From Liolophura sinensis (lineage: Eukaryota; Mollusca; Polyplacophora; Chitonida; Chitonidae): DNA of 64,000 nt. The translations under genes and the position numbers were made by a program. Positions 56,434-64,000 of this stretch are shown here, one piece after another. The notes beneath the pieces are model-generated. The model worked only from the letters and a program-made list of their open reading frames with translations. It was not told the origin of the DNA and made no database searches. Numbering within the stretch: position 1 is the stretch's first letter; each line of letters opens with the position of its first letter. The stretch lies in assembly GCF_032854445.1 (NCBI RefSeq), contig NC_088300.1, positions 27,135,608 through 27,199,607 of the forward strand, given 5' to 3'.

Positions 56434-58108
56434 CTGTTTGGCATATAACAAATATAATATCATGAAAGGACATGATTCTGTGCGTCGAAACACACATTCA
56501 TAAACCAGCCGTCAACCAACACTCCAGGTAAAAAATCTCACGGCTAATTCCCAAAAGGACGCGTTTAACACAATCCACAAAAAAAATTAGAAAGTATATT
56601 TAAGGTACGGAATTAGAACGCAGAAGCAGTCAGCAGCTTTCAATGATGTTGAAAAGACGCAAGGTGTGTTCCATGGTAATGAGTGAGATCAGTATTTAAA
56701 TTCATGATAGTAAATAAGTTGTCGATACTAAAATATATGTATCTTAGCTGTGTTTTTATAGCAACTGTCCATATATCCAAAGTAGCAATCAAATTCCACA
56801 GGATGGGTCAAATCGGGATTAAACACTATCAAGAATCAGAGTGCCAGATATTTTGGACGTTCTGTCCGTATTGACTTACAAGAGAATTACACTCATTGTA
56901 AAACGTCAAGGCCTCAAAAAATCGAAGTAGGCATCACTAAAGAGAACTCTGAATTCTGACGTTACGGTAAGTTTATTCAGCTCTAATCAAGACACTGAAT
57001 GTTAGAATAACTCATTTTACCTATGAGTGAAAGAAAATAAATGGAAGTATTTTTTCGCACAGTTTTCAGTTGTCTGTATGAGGAACCTTACTTCATATTT
57101 TTGCTTTGCTTTACTTTAAGAACCTTAGATTGAAGGCGCTTGGTGGAATAGCATTTGACACACAAGCAATAACTTGTGACGTTGATTGAAATCGTCACAT
57201 AATACTCAGGATCTAACAAACACTACAAGGCCATACACTGCTGTCAAAGTCAGGAGAATTTACAATGTCAAAATTGTAACTATCCCTCTTGTCCTAAAGG
57301 AAACAGGAGTCTGTGGTTTCATTTGTAGTGATTTTTAGCGATATATCAAATATGTACACTAAAATTAATCTGTTAATTTTAACAGAAAGTTGTTCTCTGA
57401 GTGATGCTGGAAGGTATTCTGCTATTGCACTAGATTATTCTCGTAAATAGGGGGATTTAGCACGCCATCGCGGCACAATTTAGCCTCACCAACGCCGTCG
57501 CTGTGAGCTCAAGTCTGGCTCATGCTGGCTTCCTCTCCGGTGGGAAGGTTTTCCAGCAACCTGCGGATGGTCGTAAGTTTACCCCGGGCTCTGCCCAGTT
57601 TCCTCCCACAATAACGCCAGCCGTCGTTGTATGAGTGAAATGTTCTTCAGTACGGCGTGAAACACCCATAATCAAATAAATTAATAAATATATTCTCTTA
57701 AATATATCACACATATTCTATAAATTCGACATAAAGATTCTATTAGACTAACAGGATATCATGGTGAATATGACACCATATTATAATATAATAATATCAC
57801 ATTCTAGTACATTCTTAGCGTCACACAAACAACAGACTCAAACAAAACTTAACAGATTAACTTTTTTTAGTGTACTTGTAAAACACGAACTGACGAAAGA
57901 GGTTGATAATTGCATGACACGTTTCCACGATAACCTAAAACGCCAGTTGCCATAGGAATATGTAAGAAACACTTGTAGTAAACCGTCGTGTCGAAAACCC
58001 AATGAAAATTATAAGTGCCAGGGCCATGTATAGAAAGTAAATACTAGCGTATCACATACCAAATATCCAAATTGTGGTGACAAAAAATAACTTCGCTTTT
58101 GCTCCCAT
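54371..58108 (-). CDS. PKD-domain extracellular glycoprotein, putatively GPI-anchored (two exons)
   Basis: Exon 1 (58108-58060) encodes a signal peptide. Exon 2 (56433-54371) encodes the rest. The phases join exactly (1 base + 2 bases of a Gly codon), giving 703 residues and a TAA stop. PKD-type beta-sandwich modules are seen at about 45-117 (NFGDGSQ), 135-210, 340-412 (WEFGDGSPTE and NYTITA) and 430-502 (YLIDLDNGQ). A split one at 510-675 has LDFGDG and is interrupted by a Thr-rich, mucin-like insert (about 560-640). About 18 N-glycosylation sequons are present. The C terminus has a small Ser/Gly-rich site followed by APVVIFLQALLSLLL, typical of a GPI-attachment signal; a short membrane anchor is the alternative. 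PKD modules mediate extracellular adhesion or matrix contacts. No REJ, GPS, lectin or polycystin channel region is present, so it is not a full polycystin-1. Ligand unknown. Confidence 0.82.
56590..56720 (+). repeat. Dispersed repeat G, second copy
   Basis: GAAGCAGTCAGCAGCTTTCA, GTTGAAAAGACGCAAGG and GAGTGAGATCAGTATTTAAA correspond to 36300-36440 in the same order. It lies in the intron of the PKD gene, antisense to it. Confidence 0.6.
57453..57690 (+). mobile_element. SINE family A copy, plus orientation, intronic in the PKD gene
   Basis: AGCACGCCATCGCGGCACAA, CGCTGTGAGCTCAAGTCTGG, CAGCAACCTGCGGATGGTCG, CCCGGGCTCTGCCCAG and TTCTTCAGTACGGCGTGAAA with an (AAAT)-type tail. The box A part of the head is missing. 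It has a small deletion after CTCTCCGG relative to the complete copy. Confidence 0.88.
58060..58108 (-). CDS. PKD glycoprotein, exon 1 (signal peptide)
   Basis: ATG at 58108 on the minus strand in the context AATACCATGGG. It encodes MGAKAKLFFVTTIWIF and the first base of the next codon, then a GTATGTG donor. A short basic start followed by a hydrophobic core is a classic signal peptide, continued by GIPLDILMAS from exon 2. The 1.6-kb intron holds a SINE and repeat G. Confidence 0.8.
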
Positions 58109-61100
58109 GGTATTCCTGAATCACGTACATGTACTTCAGAAAGCCTCGAAGGACTACTAACCTATACAAAGACCCATTCATAACTAGCTCTGTACTGTAT
58201 ACATCTGTAGCTTTGGAAACCCTCCTGACTCGGTTACCAAAATTTGTTGCTTGTTCATCTCGCAGTGAGGAGCTAGATGGAACACGAGCACCATAGTGTA
58301 GACAAGTACTATGTATGGGTCTTTTGAATTATTAAACAACATGCCAAGGTAAAGAATGCTATAAAACTATTTTTGCTGGACACTCGCCAGATAGAGGAAT
58401 TAATAATACCTATGTCTTTGTGAGCTGACATACAAGAATACCTAGCGAAGACCGCTCTATCTTCAGCAGACTCCTATATGGTATCTGTGTATGTAAACAT
58501 ATACAATTTACAATGTTTGACCCAGAGGATGATAAATTACTTTGTGGGATATGTGTATGCCGTAAATAGGGTGATTTCCGATGTCACTTAAAATTTACAG
58601 ACAGAACAACTTTGTAACGTAAACAAGAAGCCCCTATACACAATTTTGTACTATGAAGGTATTTCGGTCAGTTTTGAGTGGATTCCGACACGCTGGTATC
58701 ACTAGCAATGAACAACCAGACACGTTAGTCAAAAGGACCCTGTTTTTGTTTTTAACTTGCTTTTGTATGTCACTTTATAATATATAGTTTTCACTAACCT
58801 AAATAATAACGAAACACTCAAAATTAGGCCAGGTTGCTACTGCCTGTATAGGATAAACTATTTTTTGCCTTGTAATGGCGCACATCATTCTTATGAAACC
58901 AGACGCTAGCACAAACCAAGACTATGTATGTATGTATCTATGTATGTATCTATGTATGTAAATAAGAAGCCTAGGATCCTGTTTTAAATAATTTAGAATT
59001 TTCAAATCACTATTGAATGTCTTATGCAATCTCCTGCAATCTCACTGTAAAGCCCGGTCTAGTATACGCTGAGCATACCAGTTAGTTATGGATCATATGG
59101 AGTACTTCTCGGAACATGACTGGACCATTCAAATTAGCGAGAAAGTTCCATTTATTCCTTTTAAGGAGCTGAATTTTGCTTACCGGAGCAACCCTACGGT
59201 CATATATATATATACATTGTTGGTTTTGAGAGATTGTCACTGCTGTGTACTTATTCAGAATTCTACTGTTTCCTAAACAGATTCACCAGTTACTCAGCAA
59301 TTTTCAGCATTAGATATGCCAGAACCGGAGTACATCTCAGACGGGAAAAAAACAAGTTCACTTCGAAACCTTCAAGCCTTTTGCCACAGAGTGCTAACTG
59401 AGCCTAGAGGGCGTGTAGTTTGTTACTATCTATCTATGTTAGCGTTTACGTTAACAGTTACAATAAAACCTTAATTGAGGTAAATTGACAAGAGGCCGCA
59501 TTACATGTGACCGACCATTTGCCAGCTATCACATTGAGGTTGGTGCCGTGTTGTCTGTCTTTAATTACATCGGTTTTCTCAATTAAGCCACAACTTGCAA
59601 TGACTTATCAGTTTTTTTCAGATTTGTTACGCTGTTTCTTAACTCTGTTCTTCAATATTGTTACCGTACTTGACCTATAACAAAAATTAAAGGATTAGGC
59701 CAGCGGTAAATTACCTTCCATTATAAAACATCCTCAGCTCACAATGCGGTTCCTGTGAGTTCCAGCTCATGTTGTCTTCTTTTCCAGCCGTACGTGGTCT
59801 TTTAGCAACCTGTGGATGGTTGTCGGTTTCACCCTGACTCTACCCAGTTTTTGCCGCCGTCGTACAAAGTGAAATATTCTTGAGTACGGCGTAAAACACC
59901 AATCAAATAGATAAATAAATACCAAGATGTCAATGTTAGAGCGCGCTGTCTGTATCACCAACAACAAACGTTATACATGTAGCTTTACCATCACTAAGTT
60001 CCGACCTTTAACCTATCGAACAAGCCTGGAATATGTTTGGTAGGCGCCCTCAAGATGGGTAAGCGCGTACGTCAACGTCAAAAGCCATTGATCACTGGCT
60101 TGATACATGAAACGCTTTGGTTTTGTTTCTTAATGTGCAGATTATCATGTGTAACAAGATATAACACTACAAACAAATTTTTCAACTTTCGCTTTGGGTT
60201 AAAATGTCTTCAAAGTACAGTTTTCTTAAGGGCCCAGTGGTCAGTCCGAAAATTACGTCAACGATGATCCCTTTGGGGGACAAACCGAACGGGTCTGGCT
60301 GGTGTATTCCGCTAACGCCGACGACCCCCGATGTGCTATAAGCTACTATGATTAACTTCGATTATCGCCACATGCGGTTACTGAGTGGGAGGAGTAGGTC
60401 TCCAATGGCTGGGAGATTGACAGACCTATCTACCATGCCATCAGTAACATTTTAGACAATGTGACCGAATATATACGAATAATACAGTAATGTTTAACAG
60501 ATGATATTGAATACACATTTATGTAGCAAGAAAGTGTGATGCAGAATCAGCATATCGCATTACATCAATCAGCTGCTGCTCAAACGTTGATCAGGTGTAA
60601 GCCTCGTCGAATCTGTTGATGTCGGGCGAACTGAGGATGACTCACACGATATCGACACCTGATTCTTCATGGCAAACGTCTTGTTGTCGTTTTCTGATTG
60701 TCCCATGTAATATAACACCCTCATATCTCTGTAAAAAATATGATAACATGAGTCTACATATCACATCACATTCTATATACCGGTACTTAACTCGTTAAGG
60801 AAAGGGTAACCTGGGGAGAATATTCGTCCCAGCTGTAAACAGGCATGGCAACAGCTAATTCTGAAATCAGCTGAACATCAGCAGGGGGTCTGTGGCCCCC
60901 AGCCGCCGGGACCAGGTCTTTGGGGTTCGGGGAGTGAGAAAGCACTAGAGAGCATTTAATACAAGATTAATAACGACAAAAATAAAGGATAAAAGTGTAT
61001 TTTTACCTGCCACACAACAGAAAATAAAGTATTCAGCCATGTTGAATACATGTATGTCATAATAAAACACTGCATTTCATTAACGGTAATGTCCCATCAC

Positions 61101-61133
61101 ATGTAATTTCTGACATACTTCTTGGAACAGTGT
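58109..61133. other. Non-coding stretch, including the upstream region of the PKD gene
   Basis: No exon recognised. It holds an (ATGT)n-type microsatellite at 58921-58961, repeat E at 59461-59560 (AATAAAACCTTAATTGAGG, CAGCTATCACATTGAGG) and a SINE A copy at 59738-59922. A GC-rich patch at 60880-60945 (GGTCTGTGGCCCCCAGCCGC) may belong to the hAT element's 3' flank. No TATA box or initiator of the PKD gene could be assigned. Confidence 0.5.
59738..59922 (+). mobile_element. SINE family A copy, diverged
   Basis: CACAATGCGGTTCCTGTGAG, TTTCCAGCCGTACGTGG, CAACCTGTGGATGGTTG and AGTGAAATATTCTTGAGTAC, then GGCGTAAAACACCAATC. An internal deletion removed the ACCATAATGCTGG block. The body is more diverged than its 3' end. 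Confidence 0.82.
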
Positions 61134-61727
61134 CTACTTTTTCCTTTTTTTGGCTTGTAATGCAGTTAATCTTTCAATGGCTTTCCTCTTCTGTTGCTGA
61201 GCAACCTTCTCCAAACTCTTTATCCCTTTTCTAACAACTGTACTGGGAGGGACCACCTTTTCAGCAGATTTGATGTTTTTTAGTCTGTTCTGTTTTAATG
61301 TCTTCTGTTCCTCCCACAGCCTCTTCTGTTCCTCGGCTGCTGCCCTCATGTTGATACACAATGATTTGTCCACTTTGGTGTGTTTCACATCTGTCTTGGC
61401 AAAAAGTTTGATGGCAGTGGTGTTCCTGGCCTTAAGTGCATACTTTACAGTTTGGAATGCATTAAATGTGTTAACATTCATTCTTGATGACCGGGGATCA
61501 ATTATGTCACCCATAAGGTTGAAAGATGATTCCACCATGGGTCCATGGAAACATGTTAATGCTGTTTTGGCAAGTTTACAAAGGGCTGGATACTTATTCG
61601 CTTCGTCCAAGGCTGCCCACCACTGATCAACGTCGTGGACACTTCTGTCAATTAGACTTGTTAGGCTCAAGTCTACATTGTACCTGGAATCTATGAGCTT
61701 CAAGTGACACACTAGATTGTTCTTCAT
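61134..61727 (-). pseudogene. hAT transposase, C-terminal part (after the frameshift)
   Basis: From about IDRSVHDVDQWWAAL the frame continues KYPALCKLAKTALTCFHGPM and VESSFNLMGDI, the hAT dimerisation region. Its Glu in VESSF is the third catalytic acidic residue of the DDE triad. A Lys/Arg/Glu-rich coiled tail (AAEEQKRLWEEQKTLKQ) ends in AKKRKK, a likely nuclear signal. The first 30 or so codons of this open frame overlap the upstream part in another frame and are not its true N terminus. It ends at a stop at 61134-61136. Confidence 0.75.
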
Positions 61728-63168
61728 CTGTAAGGAAAGGTCTCAAGCTCTCACCTAAATATTTGAGACATTTAACAGTTTCACTGTGGCCTCTTGCTGA
61801 TGGGTCAATAGCAGAAATTGACCGAAGAAGCTTGCTATCAAGAGGTAGTTTTTTCTGCAAATGCTGAGCACATGCAACATAAGCTGCAGAAACTTGCTTC
61901 AGAAACTCTGTTACTGTTGTGTCCTTTGGGTGACTACTCTTAATGATTTCTTCCACATTACTTCCAACAAACATGTCCTTGATATTGACAAACAGGTTAC
62001 CATCATTCAAATTTAGCACTTTCAACTGAGCTGCAGATTTCCCAGCGATGACTTCAGCTTTTACAAAGCATGCCAGAAAATCGGAGAATAATTGCTCCTG
62101 TTTGTCGTGTAACACATGAATCATGGGTGTATTTGTTTGAAGGAGGCAGGTGAATTCTTTCAGCATACCCAGGACTGCAGAATATAATGACATGATTAAA
62201 TGGGTCTTTTTGGACTGGAACAAGACTTTTTCAATAATCCTGCGCTTTCTCTCCTTACCATCTGCCGTAGTTTTCTTCTGCGCAAGCTCTGCCCAAATTT
62301 CGTCTAATCTATTTAAGCCATCAGCTGTCAATTTTTGTTGGTCCACAATTCCATTTACAGGTTCCTGGTACAGTTCTTTATCGTCTTCCTTAAGGGACCC
62401 ATAGTAGAATACAGCAAAGGCATCCATCATGACTAGGTTGGCCAAGCTTGTGTCATAACAAGAAAGCCACCTGTGAGGAATAAACTTCTTTGGCATGGTG
62501 AATGGTGTATCAAGCATTTCACATATTTCACTGAAAAGCTGTCTTAGATCTGTACTCCACACCAAATCATTATGTAAGTCGTTGGCTAGACCTTCAACCC
62601 ATCCTTCAAAAGGGGAACAGAATTTCTTGCACGCATTATGTACATGATGACAAGAATCCCCGTCAATATCAAGCAAGTTAGGAGCTCTCTCTCTCCGAAT
62701 TTGAACTTCCAGACCATTCTTAGAACCCCGCATCACGTTGCACGAATCCATCAAAATGGAGACTAAATTTTTCCATGGTAATTTCATGTCAGTGAAAAGG
62801 GAATCAAGAGTAGCAAGAATGCTCTTAGTGTCAACCTTGAAGACTTCAACTGATCGAAGATGTTCAACCACAACTTTCTTCTGTTCCACGCTGAAATAAC
62901 TGGCTAATACAGCTAACATCCTTTTGTCACTGTTAGATGTGCTTTCGTCAATATTGAGACTGACAGGCTGAGACTGTAATGCACTGGCTGTATCTTCTGA
63001 AAAAGTCTTTCCCAGGCCATGTGTCAGTTTGTATCCTGCAGTCTTTCGTTCCAATTTAACACAACTCAGGGCTCTCGGGTCCTTTGCAAGTTCACAGGCT
63101 GTTTGGACAATCACTGGCACGAGGCTCAAGGGCAAGCTGTGTTCTGCTAGAACAGAGAGGACCAGAGC
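61648..63168 (-). pseudogene. hAT-superfamily transposase, central part (frameshifted)
   Basis: The RNase H-like core shows the first Asp in SLNIDESTSNSDKRMLAV and a second acidic motif in VSILMDSCNVMRGSKNGLEV. It also has CHHVHNACKKF and the HRWLS motif (PHRWLSCYDTSLANL). The open frame stops at 61648-61650 just as the dimerisation region should begin, and that region continues in another frame. This requires skipping one base (an inserted base or two lost). At 63171-63169 a CAG preceded by TTGTTTTTT looks like an acceptor, so an upstream exon, presumably with a BED-type zinc finger, is expected but not seen within the window. A decayed or assembly-damaged transposon gene is the simplest reading. 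A domesticated host gene is less likely given the break. Confidence 0.78.
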
Positions 63169-64000
63169 CTGAAAAAACAATAATTAAAATTTTAATTTAA
63201 GAAATAATTTAATATGTACATAATATCTTTAGTTCCATAGATCTCTCTCTGTCAAAAAACAATGATATTTGTGTGTGTCTAGGTCAAATTAATACAACAA
63301 AATGATCCCACAAGAGACGATCCAAGCAGATCTTTAATATTGCTCAGCTAATCATTATACAATCACTACTTATTAATGCGAAGGGGGTGGGGGTGTAGTC
63401 TAGATATACCTCTAAGCTGTTGTATAAATTTAAATTATTTCAAGAAGTCAAAGAGAGACTTTAAATCAGGAAGACAGCAATTGATTAATTATAGGCAGAC
63501 AGCAATCGACTGTAAAATGAACTCTCTAGGGAATATCAAGGAGTTTCTAGAAGCCATAGATTTACTACCTGAAGATCCTGACAAACAATATATGCAGCAG
63601 AATGGCCTCCTTTTCTACAATAGCACTCTACAAACTAACCAAGTCCGATAGTAATGATTATGAGTAATAAATTTGAAGCAAATGAAGTAGAGCGTGCACT
63701 ACACCAGTATAGGGCATTTAAGTCTCGTCGGAATTCTTTGCACTTCTGGGTACCCTTGCTGCATATAGGCATGCGTCCCCGAATCATGCGTTCGAACATG
63801 ACGCCTGCTTGCGACGTGATAATGTAACCACGTCACCAAGCGAGCATGAACGTCACTAAGACGTTGGTTTCAGTGTCAGAGGTACCCGGAAATTGTGAAA
63901 TCTCGCTCATTTTCTTCAAGACTTACATACCCAATTATAAAGCAAAGCCATATCCAAATTAATAGCATTAAATATGAAGCTAGCACTACAGTTAGTGTTG
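63169..64000. other. Stretch upstream of the hAT gene, no gene assigned
   Basis: It should contain the N-terminal exon or intron of the hAT gene, but no zinc-finger codons were recognised on the minus strand. A plus-strand frame from the ATG at 63517 (MNSLGNIKEFLEAIDLLPED and on to 63651) has protein-like composition but no domain, neighbour exon or known relative that I can name. Confidence 0.4.

Noticed and set aside
56434-56497. ATG at 56497 as start of the PKD protein
   Set aside because: The 21 codons before GIPLD contain a clear acceptor (CCAAACAG). Splicing to the exon at 58108-58060 gives a proper signal peptide in matching phase.
63169-63180. Start of the hAT protein at 63180
   Set aside because: The codon there is TTG, not ATG, and the sequence TTTTTTCAG looks like a splice acceptor, so the exon begins at 63168.
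63376-63651. 91-codon plus-strand frame near the window end
   Set aside because: The last 45 codons look protein-like, but there is no domain, partner exon or recognised relative; left as unassigned.

Overview
The window is nuclear DNA of an animal: genes are split into short exons with GT-AG introns, non-coding sequence dominates, and tRNA-derived SINEs, minisatellites and palindromic elements are frequent. Two SINE families look like ones I associate with molluscs: one ends in TACGGCGTAAAACACCAATC plus an (AAAT)n tail, the other carries GTCATATGACTGAAAAAT and ACGACGTTAAACCC. A lophotrochozoan, most probably a mollusc, is my inference. No database was searched.

Three protein-coding units can be supported. 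(1) On the + strand, a cyclic-nucleotide-gated (CNG) cation channel subunit covers most of the window. I rebuilt 22 downstream coding exons (35389-51863) with matching splice phases. They carry S1-S6, a TTIGE pore filter, the C-linker, the cyclic-nucleotide-binding domain, a coiled coil and a long Ser/Asn/Gln-rich acidic tail. Two candidate first coding exons lie far upstream (2453-2520 and 19069-19178). Both end in the same phase, and both can splice to the exon at 35389. The S5 exon (41112-41210) lacks one base, so this copy is frameshifted. (2) On the - strand, converging tail-to-tail with the channel, is a two-exon gene (58108-54371) for a secreted or GPI-anchored 703-residue glycoprotein built of PKD-type domains. 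(3) On the - strand at 63168-61134 is the body of a hAT-superfamily transposase. It is broken by a frameshift and its N-terminal exon is not found.

Layout: 1-19 kb is sparse DNA with a 37-bp tandem array (137-1025), a candidate upstream exon, a 21-bp palindromic minisatellite flanked by opposed SINE copies, and more SINE copies. From 19 to 35 kb is the giant first intron, holding tandem arrays (84, 175, 113 and 28 bp units), a 388-bp fold-back element and several dispersed repeats. From 35 to 52 kb is the channel body, with SINEs in at least six introns. From 52 to 58 kb are the 3' region, a SINE containing a nested 247-bp inverted-repeat element, and the PKD gene. From 58 to 64 kb are non-coding DNA and the hAT remnant.

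The channel and the PKD protein are not obviously in one pathway; their convergence is a position, not evidence of shared function. The most unusual signals are the paired first exons across a 16-33 kb repeat-filled intron, the isolated frameshift in an otherwise perfect channel, a 113-bp array that repeats a GTAAGT donor-like word inside that intron, and a set of small AT-rich islands each built from one short word in both orientations.
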